NCBI RefSeq assembly: GCF_041260665.1
Contig: NZ_JBGCCT010000038.1
Span: 55,607-119,606 of the forward strand
Length of the DNA: 64,000 nt
Direction of reading: 5' to 3'
Source: Catenulispora sp. GP43
GTDB taxonomy: Bacteria > Actinomycetota > Actinomycetes > Streptomycetales > Catenulisporaceae
The notes under the pieces are model-generated. The model did no database searches and had not been told where the DNA came from. It saw only the letters and a program-made list of their open reading frames with translations. Positions 51,047 to 59,446 of this stretch are shown in pieces. Within the stretch, counting starts at the first letter, position 1, and each line of letters begins with the position of its first letter. The translations under genes were made by a program, and so were the position numbers.

Positions 51047-51496
51047 TTGAGTTGCGCAACAAGAATCCGTAGACGGCGGGTTTTGCGGCCTCGCTGGGCC
51101 CGGGCGCCGTCGGGGGCGAGTCCCACGACTATCGTCGGCGGCCTGTCCGGCAAGTGCCTGTCCGTCACCGGCGGCTCGACCGCCCCCGGCACCACCTCGG
51201 ACATCTACACCTGCAACGGCAGTTCCAGCGAGCAATGGCTGGCGAACGCGAACGGCACGATCAGTGGCGCGTCCAGCGGCCTGTGCCTGGAGGTACAGGG
51301 CAGCGCGACGGCCGACAAGTCGCTGGTGGGCGTGAACACGTGCAGCGGGGCCGCGAACCAGCGGTGGACGGTGAACGCGTCGGGGACGATCGTGGGCGCG
51401 CAGTCGGGGAAGTGGTTGAGCGTGTACGGGGCTTCGACCGCGAACTATGCGGATGCTGGGATCTATACGTGCAACGGGAGCGCGAGTGAGAACTAG
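51047..51496 (+). pseudogene. Orphan ricin-type beta-trefoil remnant
   Basis: A 149-residue frame. From about residue 29 it is a ricin/CBM13-type lectin domain: SGKCLSVTGGSTAPGTT, IYTCNGSSSEQW, SSGLCLEVQGSATADKS, NTCSGAANQRW, SGKWLSVYGASTANY, then IYTCNGSASEN and a stop before the expected Q-W of the last repeat. The first 28 residues are basic and not a signal peptide. Such domains are normally the C-terminal binding module of secreted glycosidases, so this looks like the leftover of a larger gene cut at both ends. Confidence 0.75.
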
Positions 51497-51544
51497 TCGA
51501 TCTGGTCGTAGTCGGACTCCCACAGCGGACCGGAGGCAGCGCTG

Positions 51545-52003
51545 TCAGACCCTGCGCCCGGATAGCCGGGCAGTGGCGCGATCGGACGCCTGGGCCCGAG
51601 CTGATTTCCGCGCCGAGGCGGCCGACCGGGGCGGTGTCGAGCTGAACATCGCGACGGTCTGGTCTACGGCCCACAGCGCGTCATCCATCAGTGCGGCGGC
51701 ATACTGGCCGGACCGGAGGCGAGACAGCAGGTCGGCGTAGTCCCAGGGGACTGCGAAGCTCTCCCACAGCTCGGCGGTCGAGCGCCGGGACAGGTGGCTG
51801 AGGAAGCGGTCGGCGCTGGCTGCGACGGCCTGGGACAGATCCGCCTTGTCAGCCGGCGTCATCGTCGCATCCGTCCGCGCCAGAACGGCCTGCGCGAGCC
51901 GGCTCACGTCCCTGGCCAGCAGGCCCAGGTTCTCACTGGCCAGGCCGGGCAGCAGGGCTTCGGCGGCGGCTTGGGTCCGGCGGCGGACGGAGCGCTTCAT
52001 CAC
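51545..52003 (-). CDS. Hypothetical helical protein
   Basis: A 152-residue protein rich in Ala, Leu, Arg and Ser, predicted mainly helical (AEALLPGLASENLGLLARDVSRLAQAVL, AELWESFAVPWDYADLLSRLRSGQYAAALMDDALWAVDQTV). The N- and C-termini are basic (MMKRSVRRR; ASARKSARAQASDRATARLSGRR), so it might bind nucleic acid. It was not matched to any family. The start ATG pair at 52003 has a weak ribosome site. It is convergent with the ricin remnant 48 nt away. Confidence 0.5.
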   Translation of the reverse strand: MMKRSVRRRTQAAAEALLPGLASENLGLLARDVSRLAQAVLARTDATMTPADKADLSQAVAASADRFLSHLSRRSTAELWESFAVPWDYADLLSRLRSGQYAAALMDDALWAVDQTVAMFSSTPPRSAASARKSARAQASDRATARLSGRRV

Positions 52004-52328
52004 CGATCGGACAGTACGCCCTCACCGCATCGATACATTCCGCGACGTGCCAATAGAGCCGCTCGACGTGCCCGCGAGCTGACCAGTTCCCTGCAGTCCG
52101 TCCCGTTGCGTCCCTGGCGGTGGCCGGCCGATCCCGGCAACCTGCTCGTCGCGCCGGGACTCATCGCCCAAGTCGTCGATGCAGGCGATGGTACGTGCGA
52201 GTTCTCGGCTGGCGGGTTCCACCGCAGCGTTTCGCACGCTCTCGGGTTCTCGTAGGCATCGCCAACGAGTCCCACATAGTTGACCTCCCCTTGCTCACAC
52301 CCCGCACACCTGTCAGGATCACTGATTC
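52004..52328. other. Intergenic region before kup
   Basis: 325 nt in which small frames exist on both strands but none has a convincing start or composition. It should hold the kup promoter. No riboswitch-like or repeated structure was recognised. Confidence 0.4.
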
Positions 52329-54323
52329 GTGATCGTTAAAGCCACGGGGACCGCCGCGCCCACCTCCGCCGCCGATGCCGCCGATGCCGCCGCCGATGCC
52401 AGTGCCGGCCACGGCACCGGACGCGCCCACAAGGCCGGCGCGGCCGCGCTCATGCTCGGCGCCCTCGGCGTCGTGTTCGGGGACATCGGCACCAGTCCGC
52501 TGTACGCGATGCAGACCGTCTTCACCGCCGACAACAAGGCGGTGGGGACGTCGGCGGACCAGGTCTACGGTGTGGTGTCGCTGGTGTTCTGGGCGATCAC
52601 GCTCATCGTGTCGATCAAGTACGTGAGCTTCATCCTGCGGACCGACAACGACGGCGAGGGCGGGATCATGGCCCTGACCGCCCTGATCCAGAAGCTGGAC
52701 TTCCGCTCCAAGCGGACCAAGGTACTGCTGGTCGCATTCGGGATACTCGGGGCTTCGCTGTTCTACGGCGACGGGATGATCACGCCGGCGATCTCCGTGC
52801 TGTCGGCGGTCGAGGGGCTCAAGGTATCGGCGCCGGGGCTGAAGGACTACGTCGTGCCGCTGACGGTGGTCATCGTCATCGGGCTGTTCGCCATCCAGAA
52901 GTTCGGGACGGCGCTGGTCGGCGGGCTGTTCGGGCCGGTGATGACGGTGTGGTTCCTGATCATCGGGGTGGCCGGGGCCGCGGAGGTCGCCTCGCACCCG
53001 GGCATCATCAAGGCCCTGTCCCCCACCTACGGTGCGCAGTTCATGGTGCACCACGGGATCGTGGCGTTCATCGCGCTGGCCTCGGTGGTGCTGGCGGTGA
53101 CCGGCGCCGAGGCGCTGTACGCCGACATGGGCCACTTCGGGCGCGAACCCATCCACCGGGCCTGGTTCTACCTCGTCTTCCCGGCGCTGACGCTGAACTA
53201 CCTGGGCCAGGGCTCGCTGATCCTGCGCCGCCCGGACACCATCTCGAACCCCTTCTTCCTGCTGATGCCGCACTGGTCGCAGTTCCCGATGGTGATCCTG
53301 GCCACGATCGCCACCGTCATCGCCTCGCAGGCCGTCATCTCCGGGGCCTTCAGCGTGACCCGGCAGGCGATGCAGCTCGGCTTCCTGCCGCACATGACCA
53401 TCCGGCACACCTCCGAGCACGAGATCGGCCAGGTGTACGTGCCGGTCGTGAACTGGTTCCTGTGCTGCACGGTCACCGTCCTGGTGGTCGGCTTCGGCTC
53501 CTCGGCCTCGCTGGCCTCGGCCTACGGCGTCGCGGTGACCGCCACGTTCATGCTCAACACCATCTTGTTCCTGGCGGTGGCCCGGGTCCTGAAGGGCGTG
53601 GCGCCCTGGAAGATCGCCGTCGGCGCCGTGGTGTTCCTGACCAGCGAGACCGCGTTCTTCGCCGCCAACCTCACCAAGGTGGTGCACGGCGGCTGGCTGC
53701 CGCTGCTGGTCGCGACCCTGGTCTTCACCGTGCTGAGCACCTGGCGCCGGGGCCGCGCGATCGTCACGCCGAACCGGACGGCGCTGGAGGGGCCGCTGCG
53801 CCCCTTCGTCGACGAGGTGGACGCCCTTCAGCCGCCGATCCACCGGGTGGACGGCGTGGCGGTGTTCCTCAACGCCAACATCGAGACCACGCCGCTGGCC
53901 CTGCGCGCCAACGTCGAGCACAACCACACCCTGCACAAGACCGTGGTCATCCTGTCGATGATGGTGGAGAAGGTCCCGCACGTCCCGGCCGCCGAGCGCC
54001 TGGTCTTCGACGACCTGGGCCACAGCGACGACGGCATCATCCACCTCACCGCCCGCCTGGGCTTCCAGGACGAGCCGGACGTGCCGCGCATCCTGCGCCA
54101 GGCCACCGCGCACCCGGACGCCGGCGAGATCGCCGGGATCGACCCGGACGAGGTGTCCTACTTCCTGTCCCGGATCGCGATCGTGCGGACCGGCGCCAAG
54201 GGGATGCGGTCCTGGCGCAAGCGGCTGTTCCTGACCATCGCGCACAACGCGGCCAGCCCGGTGGACTACTTCGGGCTGCCGGCCGACCGGTGCGTGATCA
54301 TGGGAGCGCACGTGCCGGTCTGA
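52329..54323 (+). CDS. kup: Potassium uptake protein Kup
   Basis: A 664-residue potassium transporter of the KUP/HAK family. After a 40-residue Ala-rich leader it reads ALGVVFGDIGTSPLYAMQ, then TDNDGEGGIMAL and SLFYGDGMITPAISVLSAVEG, all family hallmarks. Twelve membrane helices follow, with TGAEALYADMGHFG in the middle and a soluble C-terminal region of about 190 residues. It is likely a proton-coupled K+ symporter of the inner membrane. The frame starts at GTG 52329; a short AGGA ribosome site is near. Its expression may respond to K+ or osmotic state, though no switch was identified. Confidence 0.95.
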   Translation: MIVKATGTAAPTSAADAADAAADASAGHGTGRAHKAGAAALMLGALGVVFGDIGTSPLYAMQTVFTADNKAVGTSADQVYGVVSLVFWAITLIVSIKYVSFILRTDNDGEGGIMALTALIQKLDFRSKRTKVLLVAFGILGASLFYGDGMITPAISVLSAVEGLKVSAPGLKDYVVPLTVVIVIGLFAIQKFGTALVGGLFGPVMTVWFLIIGVAGAAEVASHPGIIKALSPTYGAQFMVHHGIVAFIALASVVLAVTGAEALYADMGHFGREPIHRAWFYLVFPALTLNYLGQGSLILRRPDTISNPFFLLMPHWSQFPMVILATIATVIASQAVISGAFSVTRQAMQLGFLPHMTIRHTSEHEIGQVYVPVVNWFLCCTVTVLVVGFGSSASLASAYGVAVTATFMLNTILFLAVARVLKGVAPWKIAVGAVVFLTSETAFFAANLTKVVHGGWLPLLVATLVFTVLSTWRRGRAIVTPNRTALEGPLRPFVDEVDALQPPIHRVDGVAVFLNANIETTPLALRANVEHNHTLHKTVVILSMMVEKVPHVPAAERLVFDDLGHSDDGIIHLTARLGFQDEPDVPRILRQATAHPDAGEIAGIDPDEVSYFLSRIAIVRTGAKGMRSWRKRLFLTIAHNAASPVDYFGLPADRCVIMGAHVPV

Positions 54324-54337
54324 GCGGACCTCGACGG

Positions 54338-55201
54338 CTAGGCGGAGGTCTCCTCCAGGCGCGCGGCGAGCCCTTCCAGGAGCTTCAGCGAACGCTCCGG
54401 CGACAGGGCTCGTTCTCGCGCCTGGCGGAACGCCGCCTGATACCGCCCGACCTCCTCGGCACCCTCCAGGAAGTCGGCGGCGTTGAGCCGCTCGAGGTGG
54501 ACGATGGCCGGGTCCTCTCCGGCGAACTGGAAGATGTGGAAGCCGAACCCCATCGCCTGGTGGGGACCGGCGGCGAACGGCAGGATCCGCAGATCGACCC
54601 CGGGCCGGCCGGCCACGGAGACCAGCCGGTCGTACTGCTCGCGCATGACGTCCGCGCCGCCCAGGACGCGGTGCAGGCAGGACTCGTCGAGCACGACGGT
54701 CAGCGCCGGGGCGTTCGCGCGGTCCAGCACCCGCTGGCGTTCCACGGTCACCTCGACCTGGCGGCGGATCCGGTCCAGCGGGACATCGGTCCAGGACGAG
54801 AACAGTTCGAAGGCGTACCGCGGGGTCTGCAACAGCGCCGTGACGAGGTTCGTCTCGTAGATGAAGATCCCCGCCGCCTCGTCCTCCAGGCTGAGCAGGG
54901 TCTCGGCGCCGGGTTCCAGGACGTCGGCGTGGTCCGACCACCAGCCGCGGCCCCGGGCCTGCCGGACCATCTGGAGCAGGTCCTCGCGCCGGTCGTCGGT
55001 GACCTGGTAGAGCTCCAGGAGCTCGCGCGCGTCCTGGATCCGGACCGCGACCTGGCCGTTCTCGATCCGGCTGACCTTGGCCGGCGAGCACTCCAGATAG
55101 CCGGCCACCTCTTCCAGGGTGCGCCCCGAGGCGAGCCGGAGCCGCTGCAGCTCGGCGGCCAGCCGCCGCCGTCTCATCACCGGGCTTCTTCCGCCTGCCA
55201 T
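54338..55201 (-). CDS. XRE/DUF5753 family transcriptional regulator
   Basis: A 287-residue XRE regulator with a DUF5753 ligand-binding region. HTH: RLAAELQRLRLASGRTLEEVAGYLECSPAKVSRIENGQ, about residues 10-50. The following domain has GIFIYETNLVTALLQTPRYAFELF, VVLDESCLHRVLGG and LRILPFAAGPH, typical of DUF5753. Such proteins are common in actinobacteria, often as partners of DUF397 proteins. Start ATG 55201 was preferred; GTG 55219 is possible. It is divergent from a paralogue at 55528 across a partly AT-rich control region, so the two may cross-regulate. Confidence 0.9.
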   Translation of the reverse strand: MAGGRSPVMRRRRLAAELQRLRLASGRTLEEVAGYLECSPAKVSRIENGQVAVRIQDARELLELYQVTDDRREDLLQMVRQARGRGWWSDHADVLEPGAETLLSLEDEAAGIFIYETNLVTALLQTPRYAFELFSSWTDVPLDRIRRQVEVTVERQRVLDRANAPALTVVLDESCLHRVLGGADVMREQYDRLVSVAGRPGVDLRILPFAAGPHQAMGFGFHIFQFAGEDPAIVHLERLNAADFLEGAEEVGRYQAAFRQARERALSPERSLKLLEGLAARLEETSA

Positions 55202-55527
55202 GGCTCCGGGTCCACCCACCTTCTCAATAGACGAACATCACCATACCAAATGCTGCTTGCAGACAGCAATTTGCAGATTCGACCGCCGGGGTTGCCCCGA
55301 CTCCCGGTCCTGGTCAGCGAAAGCCCAAGGAATGCAAGGGGAAATGACCCTGCCGTGGCGGATCCGTGGCGCTGCTCTGCTCGGGCGTGGCGTCTTGGTG
55401 GGGCGGTTCCTGACGGGCCTTCTCTGATTGCAAATTCCGCTCAGCAACCTGCATCATGGGCGCCCTGGGGTTCGCGGCCGGTCGTCGGCGCGGGCCCGCG
55501 CTACCCGGCGGGGAACGGGAGGGATGC
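55202..55527. promoter_or_regulatory. Shared control region of two XRE/DUF5753 genes
   Basis: 326 nt, notably AT-rich at 55228-55280 and 55420-55440 for this genome. AATTTGCA at 55268-55275 is matched by its inverse complement TGCAAATT at 55429-55436, one near each start. These are candidate operator halves for one or both regulators. No gene is seen. Confidence 0.4.
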
Positions 55528-56433
55528 ATGGCCAGGAAGGACGTGCCGGCGATAGCCGGCCGGCGCCAGCTCGGCGCGACGCTGGCCCGGCTGCGTCGGC
55601 AGGCCCGCCGGACGCTCGAGGAGGCCGCGGGGCATCTGGACTGGCCGGTGGAGATGGCCGACCGGGTGGAGAACGGCCAGGCCGCGCTGCGGATGGCCGA
55701 GGCCCGGGCGCTCCTGGACCTGTACGCGATCGCGGACCCGCTCCGCGAGGAGGTGCTGGCCCTGGTGCGACAGGCCGGCTCGGGCACCTGGTGGCTGTCC
55801 TACGGCGACCTGGTGGACCCCGGCTTCGAGCGCCAGCTGATCCTGGAGGACGAGGCCCGGACGATCCGGGTCCACCAGCCGAACCTCGTCCCGGGCCTGC
55901 TGCAGACCGAGCGGTACGCCTGGGAGCTGATGACCACGGTCACCGACCAGCAGCCCGAAGCCGTGCGGCGGCGGGTCGATCTCAGGATCCTGCGTCAGCG
56001 GATCCTGGGCCGGCCGCAGGCACCGCGGGTGGACGTGGTCCTGGACGAGGCCGCGCTGCGCAGACCGGTCGGGGACGCGGCCGTGATGCGCGAGCAGTAC
56101 GAACGGCTGATGCGGCTGTCCGCGGCCGCGGGGACGCGGATCGCGATCCTGCCCTTTCCAGCGGGCCCCTCGCGGGCATCAGGGCACGGATTCCACATCT
56201 TCTCCCCGCGCAACGGCGAGCCGGACGTGGTCCAGCTCGAACTGCTCGACCGGGAGTACTTCACGGAGACGGCCGAGGAGGTCGGCCACTACCGGGCCGC
56301 CTTCGAACACGCGCGGGCCAGGGCAATGGGTGTGGGGGACTCGCGCGCGTTCCTGGCGGCCTTGGCGGCCTCGGCCGGCACGGCCGGTGAGGGAAACGGA
56401 GGTGAGCGGTTGCCGCGGACGCATCCGGCATGA
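55528..56433 (+). CDS. XRE/DUF5753 family transcriptional regulator
   Basis: A 301-residue paralogue of the gene at 54338. ATG 55528 was chosen because GGGAGGG precedes it by 4 nt and the upstream frame is Gly/Arg-rich shadow. HTH: LGATLARLRRQARRTLEEAAGHLDWPVEMADRVENGQAALR. DUF5753 segments are TIRVHQPNLVPGLLQTERYAWELM, VVLDEAALRRPVG and RIAILPFPAGPSR. It converges with a DUF397 gene, its usual functional partner. The ligand is unknown. Confidence 0.9.
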   Translation: MARKDVPAIAGRRQLGATLARLRRQARRTLEEAAGHLDWPVEMADRVENGQAALRMAEARALLDLYAIADPLREEVLALVRQAGSGTWWLSYGDLVDPGFERQLILEDEARTIRVHQPNLVPGLLQTERYAWELMTTVTDQQPEAVRRRVDLRILRQRILGRPQAPRVDVVLDEAALRRPVGDAAVMREQYERLMRLSAAAGTRIAILPFPAGPSRASGHGFHIFSPRNGEPDVVQLELLDREYFTETAEEVGHYRAAFEHARARAMGVGDSRAFLAALAASAGTAGEGNGGERLPRTHPA

Positions 56434-56509
56434 CGGTGCCGGAGCGGGCGCCCCGCACTGGACGCCCGCTCCGGCCCTTGACTAAGGACTCTTATGGTGA
56501 GTCCCGCTG

Positions 56510-56740
56510 TCAGGCGAGTTCGAACTCGCCGGCCTTCACCCCCGCGATGAACGCCTTCCACTCCTCGGCGGTGAAGCGGAGCGTGGTCCGGGCCGCGTCC
56601 TTGGTGTCGCGGACGCACACGCTCACTGTGGTCGCCACCTCGATCGCGACCTCCACACAGTTGTTGTTGTTCGCTCCGGAGTAGCTGCTCTTCCGGTACT
56701 GCGTGCCGAGGATGATCTGCTGCTCGGTCATTTCTGCCAC
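56510..56740 (-). CDS. DUF397 protein
   Basis: A 76-residue DUF397 protein: YRKSSYSGANNNNCVEVAIEVATTVSVCVRDTKDAARTTLRFTAEEWKAFIAGVKAGEFEL. The WRKSSYSG..NCVEVA..V.VRDSK and F...W..F...K pattern is fully recognisable. DUF397 proteins are usually encoded beside XRE/DUF5753 regulators and influence development and antibiotic output in Streptomyces (the bldB-like/abaA-type loci); here it faces the XRE gene at 55528 rather than following it. It is divergent from the SARP gene. Confidence 0.94.
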   Translation of the reverse strand: MAEMTEQQIILGTQYRKSSYSGANNNNCVEVAIEVATTVSVCVRDTKDAARTTLRFTAEEWKAFIAGVKAGEFELA

Positions 56741-56903
56741 GTCCTCCCAGGACTGCGGCGGACCCTTTCCGCCGCTCGGGATCCAGATTCAGCCGCGTCA
56801 CCGGACGTCCCACGGGCCGTCCGCCGGCCGTCCCACGGGCACGCCACTGGAGCCCGCACGGGCCGCGAAAACGTTCATGACCGTTCATGACGAAGGAGAA
56901 GTG

Positions 56904-57971
56904 GTGGGTGAGATAACCCGCATCCCGGCCGAACCACCCGCCGAGTTCCTGTTCCTCGGGGTCCCGGAGATCAGGATCGGCGGCAGCCTCGTCCCGATCG
57001 GACCGGCCCAGGAGAAGCGCCTGCTGGCCGCGGTGCTGTCCGAGCACCCGAACCCGGTCGGCCGCTCGGCGCTGATCAGGTCCATCTGGGATCCGCCCGA
57101 GCCGGAGGACGCGGTGGAGAACTTCCATCACATCGCCCGGCGGCTGCGGCGGCGGCTGGAGAGCGCCGGACTGCCGAACGTGCTCCCCAGCGAAGGCGGC
57201 GGCTACCGCCTCGGCCCGGCCGAGGCCCGCGTCGACATCCAGCGGTTCCACGGACTGCTGGCGCGCGCCGCACGGTCGCCCGGCCTGGGCGAGGCCGAAC
57301 GCGCCGGCCTGTTGGAGACGGCGCTGGGCCTGTTCCGCGGCGAGCCGCTGGCCGGGCTGGACGGGCAGTGGGTCGACGGGTACCGCTACCTGCTCCAGGA
57401 GGAGCGGCACGCCGCCGAGATCGCGTTCAACGAGGCCGCGATCAGGCTCGGCGATCTGGGCACGGCCATCCCGCGTCTGGAAGCGCGATTGCGGGAGCGG
57501 CCGGGCGATGAATGGCTGGCGTGGCTGGGGATGCACGCGTTCTACCGCGCGGGGCGCAAGGACGACGCGCAGAACGTGTACCACCGGGTGCGTCGGCACC
57601 TCGACACGACCATCGCGACCGAGAGTCACAGAGCTCTGACGGACCTCTATGAGCTGATGCTCCGCGGCGATGAGCGGCTGCTGGACGCGTCCGCGCTGGT
57701 GTTTCCCGCCGGGCGGTCGATGCGCGGGGCCGGGGCTGGGGCTGGGGCCGGTTCGCAGGGTTCTTACGGCGGCGATTCCGCACCCGGCCCCGATCTCGAT
57801 CCCGATCCCGATCCCAAACCCGATCCCAAACCCGACAGCGAGGCCAAGCCAAAGCCCGAGCCCGGTATCGCCGCCGGGGCCACCTTCTCCCAGACCAACA
57901 TCGGCACCACCGTCCACGCCTCGCAGGGAGGCGTCCAGAACTTCTACTTCGGCGGAAAGGAACCATCGTGA
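56904..57971 (+). CDS. SARP/BTAD family regulator with repeat linker and tail motif
   Basis: A 355-residue regulator, start GTG 56904 (AAGGAG 5 nt upstream). Residues 12-105 form an OmpR-type winged helix (FLFLGVPEIRIGGSLVPIGPAQEKRLLAAVLSEHP), and 110-255 a BTAD-like helical-repeat domain (FHGLLARAARSPG to HRALTDLYELML). Residues 275-320 are Gly/Ala and Asp-Pro/Lys-Pro repeats. The tail at 327-350 reads TFSQTNIGTTVHASQGGVQN and then FYFG, which resembles the N-terminus of the next protein. It overlaps that gene by 4 nt (GTGA), so the two are co-translated and may bind one another. SARPs usually activate biosynthetic or stress genes. Confidence 0.8.
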   Translation: MGEITRIPAEPPAEFLFLGVPEIRIGGSLVPIGPAQEKRLLAAVLSEHPNPVGRSALIRSIWDPPEPEDAVENFHHIARRLRRRLESAGLPNVLPSEGGGYRLGPAEARVDIQRFHGLLARAARSPGLGEAERAGLLETALGLFRGEPLAGLDGQWVDGYRYLLQEERHAAEIAFNEAAIRLGDLGTAIPRLEARLRERPGDEWLAWLGMHAFYRAGRKDDAQNVYHRVRRHLDTTIATESHRALTDLYELMLRGDERLLDASALVFPAGRSMRGAGAGAGAGSQGSYGGDSAPGPDLDPDPDPKPDPKPDSEAKPKPEPGIAAGATFSQTNIGTTVHASQGGVQNFYFGGKEPS

Positions 57972-59446
57972 ACGAGCAGCAGGCAACGCATCAGCAGTTC
58001 AACGTCGGCGAGAACGTCTTCGGCTCGGAAGGCGGGACCCAGAACATCTATCTGCAGCAACAGCAGAAGATGGCCGACGACTTCCGCAACGGCCTGGAGG
58101 CGTTCAAGAACCACCTCTACCCCAAGGCGGTCCAGCGTTTCGAGGACTTCCTGAGCACGGCCGCGGACGTCTCCAGCGCGATGGCCGAGAATCAGAGCAC
58201 GGACATCGCGCCCGAGGACGTGCGGGACAAGACCGCCAGGGCGCACGTCTACACCGCCCTGGGCCTGCTGAACGGCTCGGCGCCGAGCTACCACGCGCCG
58301 GAGGTCGTCCGCCGCATCGACTCGCATCTGGACCAGGCCCGCGGGCTCGGCGCCGGCAAGCCGGTGGCGGCGCAGGCCGACGCGGTGTGGGCGGTGGTGA
58401 AGGACGACTGGTACAACGCGCAGGGCATGCGTGCGCAGGATCCGCAGCCGGAGGAGCTGCGGCTGAACCTGCGCTACCTGGACCGTGACGACCTCGGTTT
58501 CCTGATGGAGCACCTGGCGCACGCCGAGGGGCCGACGTGGAAGCAGCTCAATGAGATGGCGCGGCAGTTCGGTTTCGCCGTGTCGGAGACCGACACCGCG
58601 GACCAGCGGGACAACATCGACCCGAAGCGGCCGACGTCAGTGCGCAAGTACTTCATCCGCACTCCCCCGCGTGTCAACGAGACCCACCAGGCCATCCTGA
58701 TAGCGGCGGCGGTCTCCCTGATCGTCGGCTTCGCGGCCGGCGGCGGCTTCATCCTGCTGGGCCTGATCGCCGGCGGCGGCCTGGGCAAGTGGGGCGTCAC
58801 GCAGTACCAGGCGTTCAAGGCGTACAAGGCCGCGTACGCGCTCGCCGAACCCAAGCCGAGCGACAAGCAGATGGACGAGTGGCTGGAAGGCGACGTCGAG
58901 TACATCAAGCGCAAGGCGGCCCGCAAGCTGCGCATCAACACCCGCCTGCAGCCCGAGGGCGGCGACCTCATGGTCCCCGCCCTGGCCGTAGTCGGCGTGG
59001 CACGCGCCGCCGAGCACCACGCCCCCCGCACCGCCGTCCGCTGGGGCGACGACGGCAACCTGCGCGCCGACCACTACACGGTCCTGATCCTGATGCTCAC
59101 CGACAAGCTGATCAGCACCTACCGCTGCGTGGTGAACTTCGCCACCGGCGACCTGCTCCTGGACGAGATGCGCGAGTACCACTACTCCGACATCGTGGGC
59201 GTCTCCTCCAGGTCCATCCCGCTGAGCCGCCCCGAGCAGCTGCTCGTCGACACCGTCGCCGACACCAGGACGGACATCTCCATCGCCCACGAGTTCAGCC
59301 TGTCGATCACCAACGGCGAGGCCCTGACCGTCCTGACCGGCTTCGGCGGCGACTTCGAGGCCTCGGGGAACGGGTCGCTGGTGTGGCGGGGGAACGATCA
59401 CGCGCTGCGGATCATTCAGGCGATGGTGCGGAGTCGGCACGTGTGA
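57968..59446 (+). CDS. Membrane protein with helical N-terminal region, coupled to SARP
   Basis: A 492-residue protein from GTG 57968. Residues 9-29 carry the motif QQFNVGENVFGSEGGTQNIY, matching the SARP tail. Residues 30-230 are helical, perhaps tetratricopeptide-like (FRNGLEAFKNHLYPKAVQRFEDFLS). Two close hydrophobic helices (AILIAAAVSLIVGFAAGGGF and LLGLIAGGGLG, about 242-273) form a hairpin. The C-terminal 215 residues are soluble alpha/beta (KLRINTRLQPEGG, DHYTVLILMLTDKLISTYRC, EFSLSITNGEAL). A signal-receiving membrane protein that tethers or releases the regulator is a reasonable model but is not proven. Its end overlaps the convergent LysR gene by 35 nt. Confidence 0.72.
   Translation: MNEQQATHQQFNVGENVFGSEGGTQNIYLQQQQKMADDFRNGLEAFKNHLYPKAVQRFEDFLSTAADVSSAMAENQSTDIAPEDVRDKTARAHVYTALGLLNGSAPSYHAPEVVRRIDSHLDQARGLGAGKPVAAQADAVWAVVKDDWYNAQGMRAQDPQPEELRLNLRYLDRDDLGFLMEHLAHAEGPTWKQLNEMARQFGFAVSETDTADQRDNIDPKRPTSVRKYFIRTPPRVNETHQAILIAAAVSLIVGFAAGGGFILLGLIAGGGLGKWGVTQYQAFKAYKAAYALAEPKPSDKQMDEWLEGDVEYIKRKAARKLRINTRLQPEGGDLMVPALAVVGVARAAEHHAPRTAVRWGDDGNLRADHYTVLILMLTDKLISTYRCVVNFATGDLLLDEMREYHYSDIVGVSSRSIPLSRPEQLLVDTVADTRTDISIAHEFSLSITNGEALTVLTGFGGDFEASGNGSLVWRGNDHALRIIQAMVRSRHV

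Noticed and set aside
52000..52275. Minus-strand small frame with GDAYENPRACET resembling the end of an IS3 transposase
   Set aside because: The match covers about 12 residues, needs one extra residue against the DDE consensus, and the flanking sequence does not continue like a transposase. No inverted repeats were found.
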